DNA of 64,000 bases, from assembly GCA_002470515.1 (NCBI GenBank), contig DKML01000029.1, positions 7,325 to 71,324 on the forward strand. The letters run 5' to 3'. Positions 1 through 8,632 of this stretch are shown in pieces. Below the pieces are notes generated by a model that was not told where the DNA came from, did no database searches, and saw only the letters and a program-made list of their open reading frames with translations. The number at the start of each line of letters is the position of its first letter. Positions within the stretch are counted from its first letter, which is position 1. The stretch comes from Proteobacteria bacterium UBA7415 (lineage in GTDB: Bacteria > Pseudomonadota > Gammaproteobacteria > Arenicellales > Arenicellaceae). The position numbers were made by a program, and so were the translations under genes.

Positions 1-5
1 GATGC

Positions 6-36
6 CTATACGTTTTTCAACTTAACTCTTTTTTAG
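6..36. repeat. Left copy of a 31-bp direct repeat
   Basis: This copy matches positions 2589-2619 at 29 of 31 bases; the shared core includes CGTTTTTCAACTTAACTCTT. Read on the plus strand in the frame of base 1, the copy ends in the residues TFFNLTLF and a TAG stop. The right copy reads TFFNLTLV and TAG in the equivalent frame. The left copy could therefore be the 3' end of a gene that runs in from outside the window, and the right copy a displaced duplicate. That interpretation is inference; the repeat itself is directly visible. Confidence 0.8.
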
Positions 37-147
37 GAACACGGTTTCTAGAGTTTAAGGTTAGACACCCTGAACAACGTGAATGAGCCGGCAGTTATTG
101 TAACCCTTTGCATGCAGTGCGTCTGCACAGCTCTTTACTAGGAAAGC

Positions 148-324
148 ATGAAATCTGAACGATTGGTTTTGATAAGTCTAATCACATCAAGTCATAGTGC
201 CAATCATAGAGTTGAAGTTAGAGAATTACGGGGACACTTTAAGAAAAGAAAAAAACTTGAGTTTACCGAACTGCAAATATCCTTAATTCGTGATGCTGTG
301 TGCGAAATTGCAAAGCATCGCTAA
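148..324 (+). CDS. Possible small protein, 58 aa, unknown function
   Basis: An ATG at 148 opens 58 codons to TAA at 322-324. An AGGAA stretch lies five to eight bases upstream and would serve as ribosome binding site. The product is basic, with a hydrophobic start and a KKRKK cluster near residue 35. A perfect 7-bp hairpin (AAGGCAT/ATGCCTT, 323-340) begins inside the stop codon. It is not followed by a T-run. I recognise no family. It converges on the GNAT gene and lies inside the repeat-flanked segment. It could equally be chance. Confidence 0.3.
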   Translation: MKSERLVLISLITSSHSANHRVEVRELRGHFKKRKKLEFTELQISLIRDAVCEIAKHR

Positions 325-372
325 GGCATTGCTATGCCTTTACAGTGGGGAGGTATCCATATATGGCCTAGA

Positions 373-945
373 TTATTGAATGTCGGGAATTAAGGTGTTG
401 GTAACAAAATTAATGTTGTCAAATTCAAAAAAAATGACTTCTTTGCCATCTTCTTCACCAACCTTTCGATACCCAAGACGCTTGAAAAGACGCGCCGTTC
501 CAGCCCGCCTAAGCTTAGAGTTCTCATTAATGTTGACCACTCCCTTTAGGCCTCGGTCGGCCAAATACATTTTTGAAAAACACAGCATCATCGCCGTACC
601 AATAATCATTATGCGGGTGTTTCGATGCTGAGGGTCGATGAACATCCTATAGAGCCATACACCATTTCCTGTGCTGTGATTCGCTGACTTATAGAGGGTG
701 TTCACTCCTATCAATTTGCCAGTCTGTGTCTCCGTAATGAAATAACAAACTTGATCAGTGCGTGCCAGTGCTTCTTGTTTGGAATGTATGACTCGGTTTC
801 GCGTCCATAATTCGACACAAGCCTCACGTTGCGGCACTGTGATTTTTTCGAATACATTGGTTAAAGTGTACTTGCTGAATCTAAGTTCCTGAAGGTCATC
901 CAGGCGAAAAGAGTAGAGCCCTGAGGGAAGCGATATATTGATCAC
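373..945 (-). CDS. GNAT-like acyltransferase, 190 aa
   Basis: The protein has the general look of a GCN5-related N-acetyltransferase. A mixed alpha/beta N-terminal half is followed by a central strand with YRMFIDPQHRNTRI, in the place where the acyl-CoA pyrophosphate-binding segment is expected. A C-terminal strand pair ends in GYRKVGEEDGKE. The canonical RxxGxG/A loop is poorly kept, so the acyl donor and substrate are unknown. The start is GTG at 945, which overlaps the TGA of the upstream P450 by four bases (GTGA). The two genes are therefore almost certainly co-translated and work in one pathway. An acylation step next to an oxidation step suggests tailoring of a small metabolite, but no scaffold-making gene is visible. 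Confidence 0.6.
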   Translation of the reverse strand: MINISLPSGLYSFRLDDLQELRFSKYTLTNVFEKITVPQREACVELWTRNRVIHSKQEALARTDQVCYFITETQTGKLIGVNTLYKSANHSTGNGVWLYRMFIDPQHRNTRIMIIGTAMMLCFSKMYLADRGLKGVVNINENSKLRRAGTARLFKRLGYRKVGEEDGKEVIFFEFDNINFVTNTLIPDIQ

Positions 946-2147
946 GCTACTCTCACTGGCATCCGGTCAAACCCACGAAGCAACCAGGTAGGTCGCCTGA
1001 TAGCGTCGCCCGCAGCCTCTATGGTTGGCATGAGATTCAACATTTCTTCAATGAATATTCTGATCTCGAGTCGAGCTAACGTTGCTCCTAAGCAATGGTG
1101 TGCGCCTCGAGCAAAAGCAAGGTGCTTAATATTTTTACGACTAACGTCAAAGATGTCTGGAGTCGGGTTGGCCAAAGGGTCTCTGCCCGCCGCACCAAGA
1201 AAAGCAAAAACGTGGTGACCTTGCTTAATAACATTGTTTTCAATCTCGATGTCTTCTAGCGCAAATCGACCAACTAACTGAACTGAAGGGTCAAACCGTA
1301 AACATTCCTCAACGGCATTTGGAATAAGGTCTGGTTGTTTTATCAGCTTCTGCCATTCTTCTGGATGCGCAAAAAATGCGCTCATTGCGTTTGTAAGCAA
1401 GCATGTTGTTGTGTCTTGCCCTGCAAATAGAAGGAAAACACAATTTGCTAGTAACTCTTGTGTATCAAGATCCTTTGAATTTTTATTGATGAGGCGAGTC
1501 ATTAGATCGTCACTTTGATTGGCGATTTTCTTCGGTAGTAATTCTTTAAAGTACATTTCAAGCGCGACAGCAGAGTTGTTTAGCTCCTGTAAAACTGACT
1601 TCGGTAACTGATGAAAGTTGGATTGTGTAGCAATAGTTAAACTCCGCGTCAATTTCGCAAATTGAGTGCGGTCCTCTTTAGGTATACCAAGCATGTCTGA
1701 AATGACGGTCAGCGGAAACGGGTACGCGACTGTCGAAACAAAATCAAACTCTGTGCCTTGCTCGGTATTCGAATACAGCAATTCGCGTAGAGTCTTACGG
1801 ATGCTTTGTTCGAGTAAAGAAACTAATTTATTGGTAAACACGCTGGCTATATTGCCGCGTGTTTTAGTATGTTTAGGTGGGTTTTGGAACGTCATCCAAC
1901 GTTCTATGAGTGCCAATGATGGGTTGTTTTTCTTTAAGGCATCAATTGCTGAAGTGTCTCCACCACGATGCGGAGTCTGGCCAATATTGCCACGACCAGC
2001 CGATGGTTTGGCTAAGAATGTTGATAGTTCTTGAAATCCAGTAATTGTCCACTCAAAGTCATTCCTCCGAAATACGGGGGCGCTAGCCCTACGCTCTGCA
2101 TAAAACGGATACGGGTTGTTGAGGAATTCAGGCGAATTGATGTTCAT
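942..2147 (-). CDS. Cytochrome P450, 401 aa
   Basis: A soluble bacterial class I P450 monooxygenase of normal length. The I-helix oxygen-binding motif AGQDTT is at about 242-247 and the K-helix ExxR is in EECLR near 280-284. The heme loop FARGAHHCLG is at 345-354, with Cys352 as thiolate ligand. Enzymes of this type hydroxylate or epoxidise a small hydrophobic substrate using electrons from a ferredoxin and ferredoxin reductase; neither is adjacent. An adrenodoxin-type ferredoxin at 8757 is a plausible but unproven partner. The gene is first of a two-gene operon with the GNAT protein (4-base overlap). No signal peptide or membrane anchor is seen. The substrate cannot be deduced. Confidence 0.93.
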   Translation of the reverse strand: MNINSPEFLNNPYPFYAERRASAPVFRRNDFEWTITGFQELSTFLAKPSAGRGNIGQTPHRGGDTSAIDALKKNNPSLALIERWMTFQNPPKHTKTRGNIASVFTNKLVSLLEQSIRKTLRELLYSNTEQGTEFDFVSTVAYPFPLTVISDMLGIPKEDRTQFAKLTRSLTIATQSNFHQLPKSVLQELNNSAVALEMYFKELLPKKIANQSDDLMTRLINKNSKDLDTQELLANCVFLLFAGQDTTTCLLTNAMSAFFAHPEEWQKLIKQPDLIPNAVEECLRFDPSVQLVGRFALEDIEIENNVIKQGHHVFAFLGAAGRDPLANPTPDIFDVSRKNIKHLAFARGAHHCLGATLARLEIRIFIEEMLNLMPTIEAAGDAIRRPTWLLRGFDRMPVRVA

Positions 2148-2375
2148 GTGTTAACCCTGACTCCGCCAATGAATGAATAAAAGCATACGTGTCTTACAGT
2201 AATAATAAATAGCAGTTTAAACAAGAGTCTTTGCAGACTAAAAAATCGTCTATAGAGGTCATTTCCATAACAACGATAACACGGCTGAAGGCGTGACAGA
2301 ATGTGCTTTGATGCGTTGACGGCGGCGTTGGTTAACGGCGAACTAAATAAACCTGAGTCATAGCCATCTACGCCG

Positions 2376-2540
2376 CTAGGCGGTTGATCTTTCAGTAAAA
2401 AGCGCAGAAAAGCGATAGTCTGAAAGTTGTGTGTCCTTTGGGTCGAATTGAATGCATTGAACACAGGCTTCTAGGTCTTCCGGTTGGCTCCTAATAACCT
2501 TCGTTTTCGCCAACCCCTGCGCTAATAAAGGTGAAATCAT
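2376..2540 (-). CDS. Possible small ORF upstream of the P450, 54 aa
   Basis: An ATG at 2540 on the minus strand opens 54 codons ending in TAG. The peptide is mixed-charge and soluble-looking, with a central DLEACVQCIQ stretch, and its amino-acid composition is more protein-like than that of the competing frame. The space from 2148 to 2375 has only the unconvincing 106-codon frame noted under rejected items, so this may be the start of a gene disrupted by frameshift, a free-standing small protein, or chance. It shares orientation with the P450 gene. No family is recognised. Confidence 0.25.
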   Translation of the reverse strand: MISPLLAQGLAKTKVIRSQPEDLEACVQCIQFDPKDTQLSDYRFSALFTERSTA

Positions 2541-2588
2541 ACCGTCAAACTATATCGTCAAACTCCGTCGTTAGAATGCTACTAATGG

Positions 2589-2619
2589 CTCTACGTTTTT
2601 CAACTTAACTCTTGTTTAG
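2589..2619. repeat. Right copy of the 31-bp direct repeat
   Basis: This is the second copy of the repeat at 6-36, in direct orientation, with two mismatches. It sits between the P450 segment and the imu promoter. A TAG codon lies 14 codons upstream of the repeat's terminal stop in the same frame, so no long ORF enters it. This fits a displaced gene end or recombination scar rather than the end of an intact gene here. The pair encloses about 2.55 kb. Confidence 0.8.
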
Positions 2620-2754
2620 AGTTCAGCCAAGCGTGTTTTATATTCAGTTTTATCAGTTAATTGCAGCAATGCCGTACCCTGCTGGGCGGGTATTGTGACT
2701 GCTTACTTTGATTGCCATTGCACAGACTGTATTTGTGGTAACTTTTAAAATAAA

Positions 2755-2770
2755 CTGTGTATTAAAACAG
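2755..2770 (+). promoter_or_regulatory. LexA (SOS) box upstream of imuA
   Basis: CTGTGTATTAAAACAG matches the gammaproteobacterial LexA operator CTG-N10-CAG exactly at both half-sites, with the expected AT-rich centre. It ends 41 bases before the imuA ATG. The ImuA-ImuB-DnaE2 mutasome is a known LexA regulon member, so this site explains damage-inducible expression of the three-gene operon. Confidence 0.85.
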
Positions 2771-2811
2771 TATTTATTGAAAAGAGTACGTTAATCAAAT
2801 AAGCTAGAGAC

Positions 2812-3942
2812 ATGTCCTCGAAGCTCTTAAATAAGTCCAAAAAAGCTAACCCTTATACGTCCGATAAAATAGGCGTTAACGGCGATCTCTTTGCGGCATT
2901 TGACTTGGATGCTCAAGAGCCGGCTGAAGCTGAACTGATGGGTCAAGTAGCCCGAGAGCGAGTGAGCAGCTATAGCCCGGCGACACCTAATGGAAACACA
3001 TCTGGCCGAGAAGCACCTGAGCAGCCAGTGGCTTTTAATCTAGCAGAGCATAGTGATGTTGACACTACTGAGCCCGAATCTATTCAGGTCACATCTATTC
3101 AAACCGAACAGCTTCAGGGTCTATTATCTAAACATGTTTGGCGCTCGAGTGATCTATTGCAGCACCGACATGACAACCTAGATACGGGCTTTGCGGCACT
3201 TAATGAGGCAATAGGCGGTTGGCCATTGGGAGCGACTACCGAGTTAGGTTTGAGCCAGGATGGTATTGGAGAACTAAGGCTGTTAATGCCAGCCTTACAG
3301 TCTCGATCAGCAGAGCCCTTAGCCAGTAGAGGGCCTTCAGCGAATAAGACATCAAAAGCAGCTATAGCATCTAAACGCTGTTTATGGATAGCGCCACCAC
3401 ATCAACCTTACGCACCGGCATTACTTAAGTTAGGCATAGACTTTGAACAAGTGGCGGTAGTGCAAACGCGCTCGCTGATCGATACCTTATGGGCCGCTGA
3501 GCAAGCGCTATTGTCTGAATCTTGTGCCGCGGTATTTACATGGACGGGTAGGCATAACTTAACGCAGCGCCAAACGCGCCGTTTGCAATTGGCCGCTGAA
3601 AAAACCAAATCGTGGCACGTCTTATTCAGGTACACAGACATGTTGCAGCAGGCATCGGCTTCTAGTTTGCGTCTGAAATTAATTGCCGACGACTATAGCC
3701 ACTTGCGTGTTCAGGTCGTAAAACAACCCCAGAGTTGGGGCGGGCAAGAATGCGTATTGTCGCTGCCCCCGCATTATGAGCGCTGGCAACGCTTGCCAGT
3801 ACAGCTTCTGCCACACGCCAACAGGCAATACGGCGCGCCACAACAACAGTTGCGCATTCTGGCTAAAGCCGCTCATATCTCTAAGCACCTAGATAATCTA
3901 AACGACAGCGATAACGTTATAACTCTAAAGCGAGTGAGCTGA
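2812..3942 (+). CDS. imuA: ImuA, translesion-synthesis accessory protein, 376 aa
   Basis: This is the RecA-fold accessory factor of the ImuA-ImuB-DnaE2 mutasome. From about residue 108 on it matches the family: VWRSSDLLQ, then TGFAALNEAIGGWPLGA, GIGELRLLMPAL, LWIAPPHQPYAPALL, WAAEQALL and RRLQLAAEK. The RecA-like core has no intact Walker A lysine loop, as is usual for ImuA. ImuA proteins are generally nearer 220-260 residues. The extra length here is an N-terminal low-complexity region of about 105 residues and an insertion near 165-190. The gene is first in the operon, behind a LexA box, and its stop is two bases before imuB. Confidence 0.93.
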   Translation: MSSKLLNKSKKANPYTSDKIGVNGDLFAAFDLDAQEPAEAELMGQVARERVSSYSPATPNGNTSGREAPEQPVAFNLAEHSDVDTTEPESIQVTSIQTEQLQGLLSKHVWRSSDLLQHRHDNLDTGFAALNEAIGGWPLGATTELGLSQDGIGELRLLMPALQSRSAEPLASRGPSANKTSKAAIASKRCLWIAPPHQPYAPALLKLGIDFEQVAVVQTRSLIDTLWAAEQALLSESCAAVFTWTGRHNLTQRQTRRLQLAAEKTKSWHVLFRYTDMLQQASASSLRLKLIADDYSHLRVQVVKQPQSWGGQECVLSLPPHYERWQRLPVQLLPHANRQYGAPQQQLRILAKAAHISKHLDNLNDSDNVITLKRVS

Positions 3943-3944
3943 TT

Positions 3945-5510
3945 ATGACGATCGCTCTACGTGCACAAGGCACCAGTGCCTCTACCGTTTTAGATGGCTC
4001 TAGCCTCAAGCCTAATCGTAAACAGAAAGCAGTATGGTTATGCTTACGCTTTGCATATCTGCCGCTTAATGCTGTGGGTGTACGTTATGCCGATCAAAGT
4101 AATACGATAATCACTCAAGACTACCAAGTGTGGCAGCTCAACCAGAACGCCGAAGACTATGGCGTGTGCGAAGGGCAGAGTGTAGGCCATGCGCTGATGC
4201 TTAATCCGGCAGGGCAGTTAGTCGAGCGGCAATGCGAACACGAAGACCTTAAGCTAAAGCAGCTAAGCGAATGGGCGTATCGCTTTACCTCGCATGTTTG
4301 CGTATACGACGACCACACCTTACTGCTTGAGATAGGCCGTAGCTTGTCGTTGTTTCGCGGCCTTAAACATTTGCATCATCTTATTGATGTTGAGTTAGAG
4401 CGCTTGAATATGGATGTTTGCAGTGCCGTGGCGGCCACACCTAAAGCGGCTTATGTGCTGAGTAATGGTTACCAGCAAGGTTGGGAGTTAAATGGCTGGC
4501 AAGAGCTGTTAAAGCATGTTTATTTACAAGACCTAAACCTGCATCCAAAAACCACAGCGCAGCTAAAGCATTGCGGCTTTACAACCGTGGGCGATATTGT
4601 GTCGATTCCGGCTGACGAGATGGGCGAGCGTTTTGGTCGAGATGCTTTGGTTTATTTAAATCAGTTGCTTGGGCAGACCGCTGATCCACAATTGTTCACA
4701 ACACCGCCAGAGGCTTTTTCCGCCAACGTTGATTTTGCCGAGCCTATCCGCAACCGTCTGTGGATTGAGCAGCAAGTGACTCGCTTACTGCAAGACTTAT
4801 TGAGCTTTGTGCAAGACCGTCAGTTGCTGTGCCGAGGGTTTACGTGGCGTTTCTATCATGAAAATAACCGTCTTCTGAAAACCATCGAGATCAATGTTAA
4901 TAGCATTAAGCTCGACTTAAAAATGATTCAGGAGCTAACCAATCTTAAATTTGCCAGTACCGCTATGGACTGGGAGTTCTCACGTATCGAGCTCGCTAGC
5001 GAAGAGTTGTTCGCTAAGTCGTTATGGCACGACGACCTGTTTGACCCCCGCCCAGACCAAGAAAACTTTGATCGTCTAATAGACCGACTCAATAGCCGAC
5101 TAGGTACGGGCTCAGTGCGCGAGCTAAAAGCTCAGCCAGAGCATTTGCCTGAGCTAGCAAATCAGTCTGGCTTGATGACGAATAGTTTGGTGTCTAAGGC
5201 ATCATACTCAAAACAGGAAAAAGCATGGGCCGAGCAAAGGAATGATGACGGGGGGCAAAAAAATGAACTGATGGATGAGCCTCTGTGGCTGTTAGAGCAT
5301 CCGAAGCGCCTATCAAAACAGGCCGATGGTCGCCCTTTTTGCGAAGGCCCACTGACGTTTATACACGGGCCTAATCGAGTCAGCAGTCATTGGTGGTCGC
5401 AACTGTGTAGCCGCGACTATTACATTGCCCGCCAAGCCAGCGGCCGTTTGTTGTGGGTGTACTTTGAGCGTACTCAACAACAGTGGTATATGCATGGCGC
5501 ATTCGCTTAG
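3945..5510 (+). CDS. imuB: ImuB, catalytically inactive Y-family polymerase homologue, 521 aa
   Basis: ImuB is the hub of the SOS mutasome. It bridges ImuA, DnaE2 and the sliding clamp and lacks polymerase activity in characterised homologues. The sequence begins with the family's WLCLRFAYLPLNAV segment. It carries the Y-family palm/finger region, including VAATPKAAYVLS, a helix-hairpin-helix region near 200-240 (LKHCGFTTVGDIVSIPADEM), and the little-finger domain to about 400. The acidic catalytic cluster of active Y-family enzymes is not evident. It sits two bases after imuA and five bases before the dnaE2 ATG, so it is translated from the same LexA-controlled message. Confidence 0.94.
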   Translation: MTIALRAQGTSASTVLDGSSLKPNRKQKAVWLCLRFAYLPLNAVGVRYADQSNTIITQDYQVWQLNQNAEDYGVCEGQSVGHALMLNPAGQLVERQCEHEDLKLKQLSEWAYRFTSHVCVYDDHTLLLEIGRSLSLFRGLKHLHHLIDVELERLNMDVCSAVAATPKAAYVLSNGYQQGWELNGWQELLKHVYLQDLNLHPKTTAQLKHCGFTTVGDIVSIPADEMGERFGRDALVYLNQLLGQTADPQLFTTPPEAFSANVDFAEPIRNRLWIEQQVTRLLQDLLSFVQDRQLLCRGFTWRFYHENNRLLKTIEINVNSIKLDLKMIQELTNLKFASTAMDWEFSRIELASEELFAKSLWHDDLFDPRPDQENFDRLIDRLNSRLGTGSVRELKAQPEHLPELANQSGLMTNSLVSKASYSKQEKAWAEQRNDDGGQKNELMDEPLWLLEHPKRLSKQADGRPFCEGPLTFIHGPNRVSSHWWSQLCSRDYYIARQASGRLLWVYFERTQQQWYMHGAFA

Positions 5511-5515
5511 AACTG

Positions 5516-8500
5516 ATGTTTGCTGAACTGCATACCAAATCCCACTATACGTTCTTAACGGGAGCGTCGAGTCCCACTGAAATTGTCTATAGAGCTTCTG
5601 AATTGGGGCATACAGCCGTTGCTATTACTGACGAGTGCTCGTTTGCCGGCATTGTTAAAGCTTATCAAGCGAGTGTAGAGACCGGTATAAAGCTAATAGT
5701 GGGCAGCGAGTTTACGCTTCAAACCAATAGTAAAAACAAGCAACCACTAAAGCTACTGCTGCTTGCCCCAAGCCGTGTAGCCTACAGCGAAATATCATCG
5801 CTCATCACTAAAGGGCGGCGGCGTAGCCCTAAAGGCGAGTATTCGCTGCATTTACGCGATTTACAGTTTGGGCTACAAAACTGTTTGGCTATTTGGTTGC
5901 CGAGCGACCAGTCGGATGATGCCGAGCAGGGCGCGCAACTAGCGCAATGGTTTAAGGGGCGTGTATGGCTTGGCGTTGAGCTGTTCTGGAATAGCGATGA
6001 CCAAGTGCGGTATTTGTATCGTGACAAGCTCAGTCGAGGCACAGGCATCAATATGGTGGCGTGTAACGATGTGCATATGCACTGTAAATCACGCAAACCT
6101 TTACAAGATACGGTATCGGCTATTCGCCTGCGCACCACCGTCGATAAGCTTAAGCTAAACCGGTACAGCAATGCCGAGCGTTATCTAAAGCCGTTAAAAG
6201 TGTTGGAGCGGCAATACCCTCATGCGCTGCTTGAAGAAACGGTGCGTATTGCCGACTTATGCCATTTTAGTATGGCCGAACTGCGTTATGAGTATCCGCA
6301 CGAAGTAGTGCCAGATGGCATGACGGCCACTACACATTTGCGTCATTTAACATTTTTAGGGGCTCGTAAGCGCTGGGCCGATGCCCCAAATAAAAAGGTT
6401 CCAGATAAAGTTATTCGTTCGATCAGAAGAGAACTGCGCATCATACGCGAGCTTGAATATGAGTATTATTTTCTAACCGTATACGACATTGTGGCGTTTG
6501 CCCGAACGCGCGGTATTTTGTGCCAAGGGCGTGGCTCAGCAGCTAATTCGGCCGTTTGCTATTGCTTACACATTACCGAGGTCGATCCGGGGGTGAATGA
6601 TCTGTTGTTCGAGCGTTTTATTTCTAAAGAGCGTAATGAACCGCCCGACATTGATGTGGACTTTGAGAGCCATCGCCGCGAAGAGGTTATTCAATACATT
6701 TATCAAAAATACACGCGGCGGCGCACCGCACTCACCGCCACGGTTATTACGTATCGGCGTAAGAGTGCGATACGCGATGTTGGTAAAGCCTTAGGCTTGC
6801 CGGGTAACTTTATTGAAGAGCTTAATCGCTCGATGGCGTGGTGGGACAAAATAGAGATGCTGACGGAGCAAATGCAGAAACGTCAGTTGGATTTAAGCAG
6901 TAACTTAAATCGATATTTCTTTTCGTTGGTTAAGCAAATACTAGGCACGCCGCGGCATTTGTCTCAGCATGTGGGTGGTTTTTTAATTACCGAGAGCCAG
7001 ACCAGCACGCTAGTGCCCATCGAGAACGCGGCAATGCCAGATAGAACCATTATTCAATGGGATAAATACGACATCGAAATACTGGGGCTGCTCAAAGTTG
7101 ATATTCTAGGTTTAGGTATGCTAAGCGCCATATCGCGCGCACTACAGATAATCAGCGACTACTCAGGCAAGCGAATGCGCGTGCAAGATATTCCACGCGA
7201 GGATCCAAAGGTGTACGACATGTTGTGTGCGGGCGATAGCTTAGGTGTGTTTCAGGTGGAGTCGCGCGCGCAAATGTCGATGTTGCCACGGCTTAGGCCG
7301 CGCTGTTTTTATGATCTAGTGATTCAGGTTGCCATCGTTAGGCCTGGGCCTATTCAAGGCGACATGGTGCACCCTTTTCTAAAACGTCGTAATGGCGAAG
7401 AAGCGGTAGAGTACGCCAACGACGAAATTAAAGCGGTGCTTGATCGCACCTTAGGCGTACCTATCTTTCAGGAGCAGGTGATCAAGCTCACTATGGTGGC
7501 GGCAGGCTTTAGTGGCGGTGAGGCCGACCAACTAAGGCGAGCGATGGCGAGCTGGGGTAAGAACGGTGACCTTGAACAGTTTCGGCATAAGCTGCTGCAA
7601 GGTATGTTGCGGCGCGGCCACCCGCACGACTTTGCAGTGCGCTTATTTGAACAGATTAAAGGTTTTGGTAGTTATGGCTTTCCTGAATCGCACTCAGCTA
7701 GCTTTGCCTTGTTGGTCTATATTTCTTCGTGGCTTAAGTACCATCACCCTACGGCTTTTTACGCAGGCATATTAAATAGCCAGCCAATGGGGTTTTATTC
7801 GCCATCGCAGCTTATACAAGACGCACGGCGACACAACATAGGGGTGTTGCCCGCGTGTATTAATCGTAGTTCATGGGAGCACACAGTTGATTTAACTTTA
7901 CGGAACAATCAGCCGGCATTAAGACTAGGTTTATGCCTTATTAAGGGTGTTTCCGAGGAATCCGTAAAAGTGGCCATTGAGTCCCGGAGCTTAAAACGTT
8001 TTTATAGCGTCAACGATGTGCGTCAACGAGGCCTGTTTCATTCCGACCAACTGCGTAAGCTGATTAACGCCGATGTGTTTCACCAATTTGAGAGTAATCG
8101 ACGTCGTGCCTATTGGCACGCTTTGCAATGCGACGATGGTTTTAATACACAAGAACCTAGCTCAGCCGAATTTATTCAAGACTTAGATGCGCTCGAAACC
8201 CTAAGTGCCGATTATCAACATGCTCGCGGCGTTTCTCTGAAATATCATCCGTTGCAGCTATTGCGCGATACCAAGCCGTTTAATCGCTGTGTGCCCGCCG
8301 CGCAGTTACTGTCGCGGCGTAACAACAGTATGATCGAGGTGGCAGGCGTAGTAACCGGTAGGCAGCGGCCAGGTACGGCAAGCGGGGTTATGTTTATGAC
8401 CTTAGAGGACGAAACAGGCAATATAAATGTGGTGTTGTGGAAAGCCGTGCAAGAGCGGTTTAGGCAGGCGGTACTGACCAGCAACATCCTTCATGTGAAA

Positions 8501-8608
8501 GGTCAGCTCGAACATAAGAACGGCGTTGTACATGTAGTAGCCGCGTACATAGAACGCCAAGATCATGCTTTACCAGAATTGCGATCTAAATCACGTAACT
8601 TCCATTAG
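5516..8608 (+). CDS. dnaE2: DnaE2, error-prone DNA polymerase III alpha subunit, 1030 aa
   Basis: This is the error-prone C-family polymerase that performs damage-induced translesion synthesis with ImuA/ImuB. The start chosen is ATG 5516, giving the family N-terminus MFAELHTKSHYTFLTGAS. The frame is open further upstream into imuB but that part is not conserved. A PHP domain occupies roughly residues 1-260. The polymerase core includes GRGSAANSAVCYCL and PPDIDVDFES near 340-390. Fingers, tandem helix-hairpin-helix and a C-terminal OB fold (EVAGVVTGRQRPGTASG) follow. The length is typical of DnaE2 and shorter than replicative DnaE. Confidence 0.96.
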   Translation: MFAELHTKSHYTFLTGASSPTEIVYRASELGHTAVAITDECSFAGIVKAYQASVETGIKLIVGSEFTLQTNSKNKQPLKLLLLAPSRVAYSEISSLITKGRRRSPKGEYSLHLRDLQFGLQNCLAIWLPSDQSDDAEQGAQLAQWFKGRVWLGVELFWNSDDQVRYLYRDKLSRGTGINMVACNDVHMHCKSRKPLQDTVSAIRLRTTVDKLKLNRYSNAERYLKPLKVLERQYPHALLEETVRIADLCHFSMAELRYEYPHEVVPDGMTATTHLRHLTFLGARKRWADAPNKKVPDKVIRSIRRELRIIRELEYEYYFLTVYDIVAFARTRGILCQGRGSAANSAVCYCLHITEVDPGVNDLLFERFISKERNEPPDIDVDFESHRREEVIQYIYQKYTRRRTALTATVITYRRKSAIRDVGKALGLPGNFIEELNRSMAWWDKIEMLTEQMQKRQLDLSSNLNRYFFSLVKQILGTPRHLSQHVGGFLITESQTSTLVPIENAAMPDRTIIQWDKYDIEILGLLKVDILGLGMLSAISRALQIISDYSGKRMRVQDIPREDPKVYDMLCAGDSLGVFQVESRAQMSMLPRLRPRCFYDLVIQVAIVRPGPIQGDMVHPFLKRRNGEEAVEYANDEIKAVLDRTLGVPIFQEQVIKLTMVAAGFSGGEADQLRRAMASWGKNGDLEQFRHKLLQGMLRRGHPHDFAVRLFEQIKGFGSYGFPESHSASFALLVYISSWLKYHHPTAFYAGILNSQPMGFYSPSQLIQDARRHNIGVLPACINRSSWEHTVDLTLRNNQPALRLGLCLIKGVSEESVKVAIESRSLKRFYSVNDVRQRGLFHSDQLRKLINADVFHQFESNRRRAYWHALQCDDGFNTQEPSSAEFIQDLDALETLSADYQHARGVSLKYHPLQLLRDTKPFNRCVPAAQLLSRRNNSMIEVAGVVTGRQRPGTASGVMFMTLEDETGNINVVLWKAVQERFRQAVLTSNILHVKGQLEHKNGVVHVVAAYIERQDHALPELRSKSRNFH

Positions 8609-8632
8609 CCATTACTGAGCAGAGGATTGTGT

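Noticed and set aside
2144..2464. 106-codon minus-strand frame ending in ATGA overlap with the P450
   Set aside because: The overlap is suggestive, but the composition (Phe/Leu/Arg/Cys-rich, no recognisable motif) looks like non-coding sequence, and a more protein-like frame overlaps its start. It is kept only as a finding.
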